In this document: positions 1 through 8,869 of the stretch, piece after piece
Layout of the letters: every line of letters begins with the position of its first letter
Position numbering within the stretch: position 1 is the stretch's first letter
Source: JAJRVM01 sp041752115
Lineage (GTDB): Bacteria > Planctomycetota > Planctomycetia > Pirellulales > Pirellulaceae
DNA length: 64,000 nucleotides
Reading direction: 5' to 3'
Assembly: GCA_041752115.1 (NCBI GenBank)
Contig: JBGSHS010000373.1
Coordinates: 1 to 64,000, forward strand
Program-made: the position numbers and the translations under genes
The notes under the pieces: model-generated
Told to the model about the DNA's origin: nothing
What the model saw: the letters and a program-made list of their open reading frames with translations, nothing else
Database searches by the model: none

Positions 1-873
1 GCGCCGGCCGTGCGCAAGATGGCTCGGGCACTCGACGTCGACCTAGCCGACGTCCGTGCGACCGGGCCGGGAGGGCGAGTGCTGATCGAGGATCTGGGAA
101 CGTTCGTACGTGACCGCGGCGGCAGGGAAAAGAAACTGCCACTGCGATCGTCCGCCGTGGACCTGGGCACTCCCGGCACCCGCATCCAACTGCGTGGTGT
201 GCGACGTTCCATCGCCGATCACATGCTGCAGTCCAAGAAGACGATTCCGCACTACAGTTATATCGATGAATGTGACGTGAGCGGACTGGTGTCGCTGCGC
301 AACGAGCTGAAGCGTCCCTTCTACGCCCAGGGCATCAAACTGACTCATCTTCCGTTTTACGTCAAAGCGGCTGCCGTGGCCCTGCAGAAGGTCCCGCTGG
401 TCAATGCCTCGCTCGATCAGTCCACCGGCGAGATTGTCCTGCACGACGAATATCATATCGGCGTTGCGACAGCGACCGCCAGAGGCCTGATGGTCCCGGT
501 TGTGCGGCATGCCGATCGCAAGAGTGTGGCGGAAATTGCGGCCGAGCTGGAACATCTGATCCGCGCAGCGCAACGAGGAACCATCTCCCGTGATGAACTG
601 CGAGGGGGTACTTTCACGGTTTCCTCGGTCGGCAACATCGGAGGGCTCGTCTCCACGCCCATCATTCATCATCCGGAAGTGGCCATCGTAGCGATCGGCA
701 AGATCTTCCAGCGGCCGGTATTCAACGAACAGGGACAAGTCGTTCCGGCTCGAGTCACCTACCTTTCCTTCTCCTTCGATCACCGCGTCGTGGACGGCAG
801 TATAGGGGCCATTTTCGGCAATTCCATGATCCAACAACTGCAGCACCCCCGCTCACTGGTCGCCGACAAATGA
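1..873 (+). CDS. 2-oxoacid dehydrogenase E2 (acyltransferase), 3' part
   Basis: The gene is open at the left window edge: the frame runs from base 1 (APAVRKMAR...) with no start, so the lipoyl domain or domains lie upstream. Visible residues 2-38 are a peripheral subunit-binding domain (VRKMARALDVDLADV, then TGPGGRVLIEDL), which in this family docks E1 or E3. A linker leads to the acyltransferase core at about residues 55-290, with the catalytic signature FDHRVVDG near residue 260. In the family, E2 passes acyl groups from lipoyl-lysine to CoA in pyruvate or branched-chain 2-oxoacid dehydrogenase complexes in the cytoplasm. Which substrate applies here cannot be told without the E1 genes. The family call is very secure; the sub-type is not. 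Confidence 0.95.
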   Translation, partial: APAVRKMARALDVDLADVRATGPGGRVLIEDLGTFVRDRGGREKKLPLRSSAVDLGTPGTRIQLRGVRRSIADHMLQSKKTIPHYSYIDECDVSGLVSLRNELKRPFYAQGIKLTHLPFYVKAAAVALQKVPLVNASLDQSTGEIVLHDEYHIGVATATARGLMVPVVRHADRKSVAEIAAELEHLIRAAQRGTISRDELRGGTFTVSSVGNIGGLVSTPIIHHPEVAIVAIGKIFQRPVFNEQGQVVPARVTYLSFSFDHRVVDGSIGAIFGNSMIQQLQHPRSLVADK

Positions 874-896
874 CGAAAGACATCAAAGGTGACCGA

Positions 897-1085
897 ATGC
901 ACGTCAACCTGAGTGCCTCGCAGGTGCGCAAGCGACTGAAGGGGCTCGGCTACGGGGTCCGCAAAGTGTATAGCGCCGGGCGACAGGAAGCGGTGATCAT
1001 TCACACCGCCACTGGAGACCATCGCCGCGAATTAGAATCGATCTTCCAGGATGTCATCGTCGCCGGGGACCAGTTGCCAGAGTGA
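897..1085 (+). CDS. Small conserved-looking hypothetical protein (62 aa)
   Basis: A short, charged protein (MHVNLSASQVRKRLKGLG...) with a GYGVRKVYSAGRQEAVIIHTA core and an acidic C-terminus. An in-frame ATG at 870 would overlap the E2 stop codon, but the ATG at 897 has a better Shine-Dalgarno (AAAGGTGA, about 4-6 nt upstream), so I chose 897. It follows E2 by 23 bases on the same strand, so it is probably the last gene of the dehydrogenase operon. No function is recognised. The alternating hydrophobic pattern suggests a small alpha/beta fold. It contains no cysteines and no membrane segment. Confidence 0.65.
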   Translation: MHVNLSASQVRKRLKGLGYGVRKVYSAGRQEAVIIHTATGDHRRELESIFQDVIVAGDQLPE

Positions 1086-1095
1086 GCGACCAGGC

Positions 1096-2289
1096 TCATT
1101 GAGCCGGCGTCCAGAAGGTGACACAGACTGGCTTGGTCAGCTGCAGCTGGTGGCCGGTCGGATTCAACTTGCCGGTCGCGCGATCCACACGAAACACGAC
1201 CACGTTACCAGTCCGCTGATTGGCTGCCAGCAGGAATGTGCCGCTGGGATCAATCGCGAAATTGCGCGGCTGCTGGCCCTGCGTGGAATGGTGGGAGACC
1301 AATGACAGCTTGCCGCTCGCCGCGTCCACCGCATACACCACAATACTGTCGTGCCCTCGGTTCGAGCCATAGACAAAGCGGCCGTCGGGCGAGACAGCAA
1401 TCTCTGCCGTCGTGCTCTGGCCGGTAAATCCATCAGGCAGAGTGGAGATCTCCTGAAGTGTGGTGAGCGTACCAGGCACTGCGTCGTACCGGAACGCGGT
1501 GACGGTCGAATTGAGTTCATTGATGACGTAGGCGAACTGACCGCCAGGATGAAAGGCAAAGTGACGCGGCCCGGCACCGGGCGTGACGGTAGCGAACGGC
1601 ATTTCCGGGTTCGGCGCAATGCTCCCGTGCTGGAGGTCGTATCGATAGATAAGCAGCTTGTCGAGTCCCAGGTCGGCCGCAATCACAAACCGATCGGCGT
1701 CGTCGTTATTGATGCAATGTGCGTGCGGAGATGTCTGCCGCGGGTGTACGCTCGATCCCTCATGCTGATTGAACGCACAGGCCACTCCGACCCGACCATC
1801 CGACTCGATGGGCAACACGACCACGCTCCCTCCCCCATAGTTGGCTGCCAGCACGTGTTTGCCCGCGCGATCGACGATCAAATGGCAAGGCCCCGTCCCC
1901 ATGGCAGATTCTTGATTGAGATACGTCAGGTTCCCGGTAGCCGAATCGATGGCAAACGCGCCGACCGACCCTGAGTGTCCGCCGTGAAAATCCTCGGATT
2001 CTCCCACCGTGTACAGAAACCGCCCGTTGGGATGAAGTGCCTGAAATGACGGGTTCTTCACACCCGACACTCCTCCCAGCCTCGTCAGTTCGCCGCTCTG
2101 TCTGTCGAGCCGACAAAGGTGGATCCCCTCGGCGTCCCTCTCGGCGTAACTCCCGATGTAGACAACCAACGGACTCGTCGAATCGGTCACCGTCGGTCGA
2201 CCGGCTCGCCCTTCATTCAGCGCGGCGAACGGGGCCACGACGGACAGGAGAACAATTATCATTCTTGGGCAGACATTCGGCGTATTCAT
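1096..2289 (-). CDS. Secreted lactonase family (YbhE/Pgl-type) beta-propeller
   Basis: About 397 residues with an N-terminal signal peptide (MNTPNVCPRMIIVLLSVV...) followed by repeated blades: VVYIGSY, NPSFQALHPNGRFLYTVGE, GPCHLIVDRAGKHVLAANYGG, GPRHFAFHPGGQFAYVINE and QPRNFAIDPSGTFLLAANQ. These are typical of the seven-bladed lactonase (PF10282) family, whose cytoplasmic members hydrolyse 6-phosphogluconolactone. The signal peptide suggests this one acts outside the cytoplasm on another sugar lactone (inference). A GTG lies 12 nt further upstream, but the ATG at 2289 has GGTGA at the right distance. It converges on the small gene ending at 1085, with only 10 bases between the stops. Confidence 0.9.
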   Translation of the reverse strand: MNTPNVCPRMIIVLLSVVAPFAALNEGRAGRPTVTDSTSPLVVYIGSYAERDAEGIHLCRLDRQSGELTRLGGVSGVKNPSFQALHPNGRFLYTVGESEDFHGGHSGSVGAFAIDSATGNLTYLNQESAMGTGPCHLIVDRAGKHVLAANYGGGSVVVLPIESDGRVGVACAFNQHEGSSVHPRQTSPHAHCINNDDADRFVIAADLGLDKLLIYRYDLQHGSIAPNPEMPFATVTPGAGPRHFAFHPGGQFAYVINELNSTVTAFRYDAVPGTLTTLQEISTLPDGFTGQSTTAEIAVSPDGRFVYGSNRGHDSIVVYAVDAASGKLSLVSHHSTQGQQPRNFAIDPSGTFLLAANQRTGNVVVFRVDRATGKLNPTGHQLQLTKPVCVTFWTPAQ

Positions 2290-2507
2290 GGAAATCACCA
2301 CTGAGGGGTCCCCTTGCTGTTCGATCCGTCAGCCAGACCAGTCGTCCGCGACAACATCTCTGCAGGCCGGTCGCGCAGAACGTGAGAAAACGGAGACTGG
2401 CCTGTCCGTCTTTCACCGTCTGCGCGACCACAATCCCGACGGAATGATGGTGCGCGATTCGTCATTCACAGCGTTGCGCCACAGAATCGCGATCGTTGAT
2501 TCGGACT

Positions 2508-3989
2508 CTACTTCTCGTTGGCCGTAACTCCGGGCCACTCATCGGACCGGAACGGAGTCACAGGCAAACCGCTCACCGTCTTCAGATTACAGACCGGATT
2601 GTTGGCCCAGGCGTAGCGCACGGCGACTGGCTCGGCCACGTCGTCGCACCAGACCGCGACTTTGTCCCTGGTGTCCTTGACCAGCACCGCCTTGGCGTTG
2701 AAGAACTTCTTGTCTTCGCCGGCGATCGTAAATCCGCGAACTTCGCTCACGTCAAAAGGCCGCAATCCTCCATCCACATGGTCGAACGTCAGAACGAGTT
2801 TGTTGCCGTCCCGTTGCATCGATTGGAATTCCGGACTCCGACAGTCGATCTCGACGTGATAGTCTTTGGCCAGCGCCCAGCGTGCCAGTCGCTCCCCGAC
2901 ATCCTCTTTGTTTCGCGGATGGATGTCATTGGCTTCACCGATATCAATGATCACTGCCTGCCCCGTATTGGGCAAGCTGAGTGTCATGGTCTGCGCTTCG
3001 CGCAGTTCCGCCCAACTGCTTTCGACCGGCTGCTGGTTCTCTGCCTCGTAGTCAGCCAGTTGCACCCAGTAGAACGAGAAATCGCCCTGCTGCCAGGCAT
3101 CTCGCCATGACTGAATCATCAGAGGAAACATCTGGCGATACTGGTACGCTCGGCCCGCATTGCTCTCACCCTGATACCAGATCGCGCCTCGAATACCGTA
3201 ACCGACGACCGGGTTGAGCATGCCGTTGTACAAGTTCCCGGGACGCGCGTTGCCGTTGAGCTTTCCCTCGTCCGTACCTTCCTTCTCGATCTTCACCCAA
3301 CGCTCCATCAGCGGCTGATAGTGAGGATCCGCTTCCAGCAGATGACGAGGAATCCATGCCTCGCAGGCCGATCCGCCCCAGGAATCGTGAATCAGACCAA
3401 TCGGAATGTCGAGCGTCTGATGAAGCACTCGTCCGAAAAAGAAGCCGACTGCGGAGAACGTATTGACCGTGTCAGGTGAGCACGGTTTCCAATCACCCTG
3501 AAAATCGCTCTTCATTTCCTGTGTGCCCACGCGAGGGACCGTGATCATCCTGAGCTTCGGGTAATTGGCCATCAAACGTGTCAGGTCGGCAGCATACGTA
3601 TTGCCGACCGTCCAGGCCATGTTCGATTGCCCCGAACAGACCCAGACCTCGCCCACCAGGATGTTCTCAATGGCCAGGCGGTTCTTGCCCTCGATGACCA
3701 TCGTGTGCGGACCGCCGGCAGCCAGTGGATCGAGCACGACCCGCCACTTGCCGTCCGCGTCGGCAGTCGTCTTCTTGGTCTGGTCGCCCAGCACGACGAC
3801 CACCTCCTCGCCAGCATCCGCCAATCCCCACACCGGATTGGCGAGCTCACGCTGCAGCACCATGTGATCGGAAAACAGGGCGGGCAGCCTTACATCAGCG
3901 CTCGCCCAACCTGTCATCCACGCCAGCACCAGGCCCGCCATCATCAGACACCGGAACATGCACGGCTTCGTTTGCTGAGTCGGCAACAT
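2508..3989 (-). CDS. Secreted sialate O-acetylesterase (SGNH/GDSL family)
   Basis: About 493 residues from the ATG at 3989, which is preceded by GGAGGA with a 7-nt gap; the frame is open further upstream but without a comparable ribosome site. A signal peptide (MFRCLMMAGLVLAWMTGWASA) precedes VRLPALFSDHMVLQRE, the usual N-terminal jelly-roll start of this family. The catalytic block CSGQSNMAW is near residue 120 (nucleophile Ser), WYQGESN near 273 and DIHPRNK near 351, completing the SGNH triad. Family members remove O-acetyl groups from sialic acids or other polysaccharide sugars. It lies upstream of, and on the same strand as, the lactonase, with about 218 bases between them. Planctomycetes carry many paralogues, so the natural substrate is unknown. 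Confidence 0.92.
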   Translation of the reverse strand: MLPTQQTKPCMFRCLMMAGLVLAWMTGWASADVRLPALFSDHMVLQRELANPVWGLADAGEEVVVVLGDQTKKTTADADGKWRVVLDPLAAGGPHTMVIEGKNRLAIENILVGEVWVCSGQSNMAWTVGNTYAADLTRLMANYPKLRMITVPRVGTQEMKSDFQGDWKPCSPDTVNTFSAVGFFFGRVLHQTLDIPIGLIHDSWGGSACEAWIPRHLLEADPHYQPLMERWVKIEKEGTDEGKLNGNARPGNLYNGMLNPVVGYGIRGAIWYQGESNAGRAYQYRQMFPLMIQSWRDAWQQGDFSFYWVQLADYEAENQQPVESSWAELREAQTMTLSLPNTGQAVIIDIGEANDIHPRNKEDVGERLARWALAKDYHVEIDCRSPEFQSMQRDGNKLVLTFDHVDGGLRPFDVSEVRGFTIAGEDKKFFNAKAVLVKDTRDKVAVWCDDVAEPVAVRYAWANNPVCNLKTVSGLPVTPFRSDEWPGVTANEK

Positions 3990-4397
3990 CAAAGGATCCT
4001 CCATCAACCAGTTCAGGGCTCGTAACGTGTCAGAGGCTGAGCGGCCCGAGCGAGTTCCGAGGGAATCGGGGCCCAGGCCCAGTTCCAACGACCTGCATTG
4101 TCGCGCCGGCCACCGCGTCTGGCAACCATGGAACGGGCAACTATACTGGAACGTGACCGCAACGGCCGGGGGACGTCCAGGGGCCGAGCGACAGGAAAAG
4201 GTTGAAGCCGAATCACACGCCCAGTGTTCGAGGATCCAGTGTTCGAGGGCCTCGGCGACGATCGTTTTCCTCGCAGGGTGACAGCGCCATTCTGCGGTTG
4301 CCGTTGGACTGCGACCCTGGCCACAGCGACGAAGACGTCACGTCCGTCGGACGCGGCGTGTTCCCATCCTTGAATTCAGCCTGTTGAGATCGCCACG
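3990..4397. other. Intergenic region with divergent promoters and a 15-bp tandem duplication
   Basis: This 408-base gap separates two divergent genes and must hold both promoters, but I see no convincing -35/-10 pair. It contains a 15-bp unit starting CCAGTGTTCGAGG repeated back to back at 4221-4250 (13 of 15 bases identical). I see no coding signal here. Confidence 0.5.
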
Positions 4398-4805
4398 ATG
4401 ATTCACTTCTTATTGCTGCTGACCGCCTGCGCGACTCTGGCGATCGACGACCTTCCATCGCTGACGACTGCGGATCCCACGACCCAAGTCGCCATGCAGC
4501 TCTGCCTGGCCCGAGTGGAACTGGTGCAGCGCGAAACGCTTTACCAGCCGGAGCATCCACTGCTCCAACAGCAGCAACGAGTCGTCGCCGCATTGGAACA
4601 GGCGCTGACAGCTCTGGGGGAGAAGGGGTATCAGGTGGATGAGAAGCGGGTCGACGCCATGCTGGACGCGTTACTCATGCGCACTCAGGCAGAGCTGGAA
4701 GTGGCGCGGCAGGAACTGACCAGTTCACACCCGCGTCTTGCCTTGCTCGAACTCCGCCTGCAATCGCTCAGCCACGTGTTGGCTCGTCGTGCCTTGGTGG
4801 GATGA
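4398..4805 (+). CDS. Small exported hypothetical protein with helical C-terminal region
   Basis: 135 residues. The N-terminus MIHFLLLLTACATLA reads as a short signal peptide; ACA lacks the residues needed for a lipobox, so soluble secretion is more likely than lipidation. The rest is rich in Leu, Gln, Glu and Arg with heptad-like spacing (QVAMQLCLARVELVQRE, LLQQQQRVVAALEQALTAL), suggesting a helical hairpin or coiled coil. No family is recognised. The ribosome site (TTGAGATCG) is weak. It stands alone upstream of the cyclase-like/DUF362 pair, with 420 bases between. It is probably real because of its signal peptide and codon pattern, but its function is unknown. Confidence 0.6.
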   Translation: MIHFLLLLTACATLAIDDLPSLTTADPTTQVAMQLCLARVELVQRETLYQPEHPLLQQQQRVVAALEQALTALGEKGYQVDEKRVDAMLDALLMRTQAELEVARQELTSSHPRLALLELRLQSLSHVLARRALVG

Positions 4806-5225
4806 GGATCGCGGCCCCAACTGCTTCCCTGCAGGCTGCGCTGCCGACGGTTAACAGCAGGCAACGCTGCTCCGGTGAACGCGATAAACGGCGCCCTGTG
4901 ACGAGCAGCAGTGTGGGAAGGACTTCGCTGCGGTCTCCAGCCGAACCGGGAGTCATATCCTGTGGAGCAAGAGTCGGTGTGTGCGTCGCCACCGGCCTGA
5001 TGGCCCAGACAATGGCGCGATCGCCACAGTCGTCTCCATCGTCACATTCGCCCGGTACGGCAGTGCCAGGTCGTCAGACTTTGCCGAGTCGGTGGAACTT
5101 GCCACCCCACGCACTGTGCTGTGAGGTACGCTTATGGCGCAGGGTTCGTTGCCCGGCCAGTGCCGTGACTGGCTTGCCTGGACCAGCACCAAGGATTCGT
5201 TGGCAGTTTCTGTAGGAGGCACGCC
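4806..5225. other. Intergenic region, 420 bases, no gene seen
   Basis: A frame is open on the plus strand across most of this stretch, but its translation (Arg/Ser/Pro-rich, no start site with a Shine-Dalgarno, no motif) looks non-coding. The stretch ends in TAGGAGG, the ribosome site of the next gene. It probably holds that gene's promoter, though no clear boxes are visible. Confidence 0.45.
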
Positions 5226-6176
5226 GTGTCACAAAGCTTGGCGCCATGGATCTCGGCCTCGGTAGACCGACTGCTCCAGCTGCGAGTGGCCGACGTGGGT
5301 TGGGGATACCGTCGCGAGGGCATCCCATACAGCGAGCCGACAGCCTTGGGATGTCTGGCTCTGCTGGCCGTCAATGACCAGCAGTCGACTGCCTATGCCA
5401 CCGAGATGGCAACGGCCGGTGCCGATTGGCTGGCAAGCCTGCAACAGCCCGATGGAGCGGTGGGGATATCGGCCGAGCTGTCGAAACCGCGCTGGCCCAC
5501 AGCCTATGCGATTCTGCTCTGGAGCCAAGTTCCGGGTTACGAGTCGCAACGGGCTCGATCGCTGACTTGGCTGCAGCAGCGGGAAGGTCATACCTACCCG
5601 AAGTCGAGGGACTGTGTGCTGGGGCACGATACAAGTATTCCCGGCTGGCCTTGGGTTGCCGGAACGCATCCTTGGCTGGAACCGACCGGTATCGCGATGC
5701 TCGCCCTGTGCCGAAATCAGTTGGCTGGTCATCAGCGAGTGCGCGACGGCATACGCCTGGTGCTGGACCGAGCGATTGTGACGGGTGGCTGGAACGTCGG
5801 AAATTCTGCGACATTTGGTAAGCCCCTGCGACCGCAAGGTGGGCCCACCGGTATCGCCCTCCTGGCACTTCGGGCCGCGCTGCACGAGGAAACGCCAACT
5901 GTCACCCGCGGATGTGATTACCTGTTGGACATCCTTCCCACCACCCGCGCGCCAGAAACGCTGGGCTGGGGCCTGCTGGGGTTGCTCGCCTGGCGTCCCC
6001 GGCCGGATGGCGCCGATGACTGGCTGCGCGAAGCGTTGGAGAACTCCAGCGTCCTGCACCACGCGCCGCTCCGCCTGGCCACCCTCCTGCTGGCCGCCAG
6101 CTGCTCGACCCTCTCGCGACTCGGAGTCACTCCGGCCGTGCCCCACCAGGCGGCGATGGAGGTGCTCGTTCCATGA
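5226..6176 (+). CDS. Squalene/hopene-cyclase-repeat (prenyltransferase alpha-toroid) protein
   Basis: 316 residues from a GTG start with a strong TAGGAGG six bases upstream. It is built of alpha-toroid repeats of the prenyltransferase/squalene-oxidase type: VGWGYRREGIPYSEPTALGCLALL, WLASLQQPDGAVG, WPTAYAILLW, GWPWVAGTHPWLEPTGIAML and GGWNVGN...GPTGIALLAL. It is about half the length of true squalene-hopene cyclases and I do not see their DXDD acid motif, so it is probably not an active cyclase. It has no signal peptide. Its stop codon overlaps the next start (ATGA), so it is translationally coupled to a Tat-exported DUF362 protein. A binding or scaffold role with that partner is inference. 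Confidence 0.8.
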   Translation: MSQSLAPWISASVDRLLQLRVADVGWGYRREGIPYSEPTALGCLALLAVNDQQSTAYATEMATAGADWLASLQQPDGAVGISAELSKPRWPTAYAILLWSQVPGYESQRARSLTWLQQREGHTYPKSRDCVLGHDTSIPGWPWVAGTHPWLEPTGIAMLALCRNQLAGHQRVRDGIRLVLDRAIVTGGWNVGNSATFGKPLRPQGGPTGIALLALRAALHEETPTVTRGCDYLLDILPTTRAPETLGWGLLGLLAWRPRPDGADDWLREALENSSVLHHAPLRLATLLLAASCSTLSRLGVTPAVPHQAAMEVLVP

Positions 6177-7243
6177 CGACTGCCGCACCTTCTCCGCCGG
6201 CGCGGAATGCTGATGGGTCGCACGATGCTCCCGAAGTGGCTGCAGCCGACTGCCAGGGACTGTCACGTCGTCGCTGGCTGGTGGGAACCGGGGCCCTGGC
6301 ACTGGGGGTCGGCAGTGCGGGGTGGCTGTGGAGCCAGTCTGAGCGCTTTCAGCGCGCTGCCACATTCATCGGCCGCGCCGTCGCTTATGACGCTTCGCTG
6401 GAACAGCGGATACGCGAGGGCCTGACGCAGCTGGGATGGGGCCGCTCCCACGTGCGCGACAAGTCTGTCATGCTCAAGCCGAACCTGGTCGAGCCGACGA
6501 TTGAAGCGCCCCATGTCAACACACACCCGGCTGTCATCCGAGCGGTCGCCGAAGTGTTCCGTCGCTGGGACGCGCGTGAGGTCTTTGTCGCGGAAGGGCA
6601 GGGACATATCCGTGATGGTTGGCTGGTTCTGGAACAATCGGGTCTGGAACCGGTCTTGCGTGAAGCGAAACTCGAGTTCGTGGATTTGAATCATGACGAC
6701 ATCTTCGCCACTCGAAATCGTCTCGGCTTGACGTCGCTGAAAGAACTCTACTTGCCGGCGACTTTGCGGCGTGCCGACCTGATCGTGTCGCTCCCCAAGA
6801 TGAAAACCCACCACTGGGCCGGTGTGACCCTGTCGATGAAGAACCTGTTTGGGACCATGCCCGGAATCTGCTACGGCTGGCCCAAGAACGTGCTCCACCA
6901 TTGCGGTATCGATCGATCGATCCTGGATATCACGGCAACCGTCCAACCTGACCTGGCGATTGTCGACGGCATTATCGGCATGGAAGGAGACGGGCCGATT
7001 ATGGGCACACCACGCCACGCCAATCTGTTGGTGATGGGTAACAACCTGCCGTCGGTCGACGCTACGACGGCACGGCTCATGGGCTTCGTGCCACAGCACC
7101 TGGCGTTTCTGCAGGGGGCATCCGGCAGACTCGGACCGATTCTCGAACAGCACATCCAGCAGCGAGGTGAATCGATTGCCAGCTGTGCCCAGCATTTCGA
7201 ACTGATCGACCACCCGCATTTTCGTCAGTTTCGGCCCGCCTGA
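6173..7243 (+). CDS. Tat-exported DUF362 domain protein
   Basis: 356 residues, overlapping the preceding gene by four bases. Residues 30-55 form a twin-arginine signal (LSRRRWLVGTGALALGVGSAG), implying folded export, often with a cofactor. The DUF362 core starts with VMLKPNLVEP and continues through HPAVIRAVAEVF, VFVAEGQGHI, ADLIVSLPKMKTH, LSMKNLFGTMPG and DLAIVDGIIGMEGDGP, the classic set for the family. Some DUF362 proteins carry ferredoxin domains; none is visible here and the cysteines are scattered. The family is loosely linked to redox and iron-sulfur proteins, but its reaction is unknown. Coupling to the toroid protein suggests a shared pathway. Confidence 0.9.
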   Translation: MTTAAPSPPARNADGSHDAPEVAAADCQGLSRRRWLVGTGALALGVGSAGWLWSQSERFQRAATFIGRAVAYDASLEQRIREGLTQLGWGRSHVRDKSVMLKPNLVEPTIEAPHVNTHPAVIRAVAEVFRRWDAREVFVAEGQGHIRDGWLVLEQSGLEPVLREAKLEFVDLNHDDIFATRNRLGLTSLKELYLPATLRRADLIVSLPKMKTHHWAGVTLSMKNLFGTMPGICYGWPKNVLHHCGIDRSILDITATVQPDLAIVDGIIGMEGDGPIMGTPRHANLLVMGNNLPSVDATTARLMGFVPQHLAFLQGASGRLGPILEQHIQQRGESIASCAQHFELIDHPHFRQFRPA

Positions 7244-7336
7244 AGCTCCCGCGTCATCCGCTGCTCACGCGCTTGGGAGCCGACGGAAAGAACACCACGA
7301 AGTAGACGAAGAGGCAGGTCGGCCTCCTCGCCTGAC

Positions 7337-8371
7337 TCAGTCTTTCGTCGTGACCTTCTCTTCAAGATTGTCGCGCAGCTGGAAGTGGTAGGAAGGGTTG
7401 CGGGGATCGAAGTCGCTGTCGGTAAGCCCCTCATTGACTTTGAGCTTCTGATAAACGTACTGCTCCAGCAGTATCGGTTTGCCCCCTTCTTCCGCCGGGA
7501 AATCGTAGGCGCGATAGAAAATGGGCAAACCGAGTTCATTGTCGACGGAAACCTCGGCCATATAATAGGTCAGATTCTCACGCCTCTTGGGATGAGTCAG
7601 GCGGTAATGTGTGCACGTTCGATCATCAACTCGAGCGTTTTCAAACACTTCGATCTCACCGTCGCGATACTCCATTTCCTGAGCCAGAACCTCAATCAAT
7701 CGCTCGACCAACGTTTCGAAGCCGATTTCGGTGATTGGATATCGGTTCCCTTCCATGGCCAGCGGACTGGTTGGAACCAGCTGCACGGTCACGTTGGGAC
7801 TACGCCGGCCTCCACGACGGGCAATCAAGTCGCCGTTGTTCAGATTCTCCACATATAGCACTTCGCGACCGGCCACGCTCTTCGGCTGGAGAAACCGCAG
7901 ATAGACACTGAACGGGACAACAACCTGCTCCCCCTCTTTTTGCTCGTGACGGATCTTCACTTCCAGGAACTGCCAACCGCGGTCTTTACCATCGACTCGT
8001 TCGCGTTTGGCGAGCAGGCAGGAGTAGTCATGGACGTCTTCTCGGATCCGCTTCAACGTATTCTGGGCGAACTGCAGAATCTCTTCCAGTTCCGCTTTAC
8101 GGCGTCGAACCTGGCCCGTTCTGCCGTCCGTGGCAGGGGCCGGCGGAGTGTCTGCCCCACGACTCCCGTCCGCCTCCGGCGCTTCGTCTGCCATGGTGGT
8201 CGAGTCGGCAGCGGCATCCTGCCGGCCCGCTGCCTCCGAGGCGGAAGGGGGCGCGGTGTCGATTCGCCTCTCTTCGGCCGTCGAAGACGAGCCCCACCAC
8301 GCCGCAGCACATGCGCAAAGAGCGAGCCAAGCGAAGTGACGGCGGGCGTGCGATACTGACATCGAGTTCAT
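7337..8371 (-). CDS. DUF1571 secreted protein
   Basis: 344 residues with an N-terminal signal peptide (HFAWLALCACAAAWWGSSSTA), then about 65 residues of low-complexity Ala/Asp/Gly linker. The DUF1571 domain follows: IREDVHDYSCLLAKRERVDG, PFSVYLRFLQPKSVAGREVLYVE, TCTHYRLTHPKR, DNELGLPIFYRAYDFP and ILLEQYVYQKLKVN. The family is typical of planctomycetes and has a lipoprotein-localisation-like fold; its function is not established. A second ATG lies 9 bases inside; TGAGGT upstream fits either start. It converges on the DUF362 gene. The call is secure at family level only. Confidence 0.88.
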   Translation of the reverse strand: MNSMSVSHARRHFAWLALCACAAAWWGSSSTAEERRIDTAPPSASEAAGRQDAAADSTTMADEAPEADGSRGADTPPAPATDGRTGQVRRRKAELEEILQFAQNTLKRIREDVHDYSCLLAKRERVDGKDRGWQFLEVKIRHEQKEGEQVVVPFSVYLRFLQPKSVAGREVLYVENLNNGDLIARRGGRRSPNVTVQLVPTSPLAMEGNRYPITEIGFETLVERLIEVLAQEMEYRDGEIEVFENARVDDRTCTHYRLTHPKRRENLTYYMAEVSVDNELGLPIFYRAYDFPAEEGGKPILLEQYVYQKLKVNEGLTDSDFDPRNPSYHFQLRDNLEEKVTTKD

Positions 8372-8869
8372 GGCTGAAGAACCTCACAGTCCTGATTCTT
8401 AGGCGCGTCCGTACGCTGATGCTGAGAGTCTAGCTCGCACGGAAGGTGCTGCCGCGAGAATCGGCAGGGCGCATTCTGTTCCCTGCAGTTCGGCCGCACC
8501 GGCATTCAACCTGCGGGGATTTGTAGCGGGAATGGAGGATCTCGGCTACTGGGAAATTCTCCGGCTTCTGGGGCAAGCCACCCCCCGGCAAGGCGAGGCA
8601 GGAAGACTGGATAGTTTTTGCGGCTTTGAGCGGAAGGGAGGAAGGTCCGGGCGGGGGTCGCGAGGCGTTCTCCCGAAATCAGCGAGGGCTGCCGTGCCGT
8701 TGGCCATTGAGCCGCCGGGGCCGGTGCGACGGGATGTGGCCGTGTTGGATGTGGGACTCGGTGCCGTTCTTCCGAGGTGGGGGGCCAAGGTCCGGTACGC
8801 GATGGTGAGCCGAATGCTTATAATCAGGGCTCAGTGGAAACTCATTCGTCTGGGGCATGGGATTGAGCA
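8372..8869. other. Intergenic region upstream of lutA, no gene seen
   Basis: This 498-base gap lies between divergent genes. Open frames here on both strands give low-complexity translations without ribosome sites. It carries the lut operon promoter candidate near its right end (8819-8824) and otherwise nothing I recognise. No CGG-type operator or long dyad of the kind bound by GntR-family lactate regulators stands out. Confidence 0.45.
8819..8824 (+). promoter_or_regulatory. Candidate -10 box of the lut operon
   Basis: A perfect TATAAT hexamer lies 45 bases before the lutA start in otherwise GC-rich DNA. I see no good -35 hexamer 16-18 bases upstream, so it may depend on an activator or be fortuitous. 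Confidence 0.3.

Noticed and set aside
4802..5215. Plus-strand frame of 137 codons before the toroid gene
   Set aside because: No ribosome site, no hydrophobic core pattern, and low-complexity Arg/Ser/Pro composition.
5229..6365. Minus-strand frame of 378 codons opposite the toroid protein
   Set aside because: Gln/Arg/Pro-rich shadow frame; the plus strand has strong repeats and a ribosome site.
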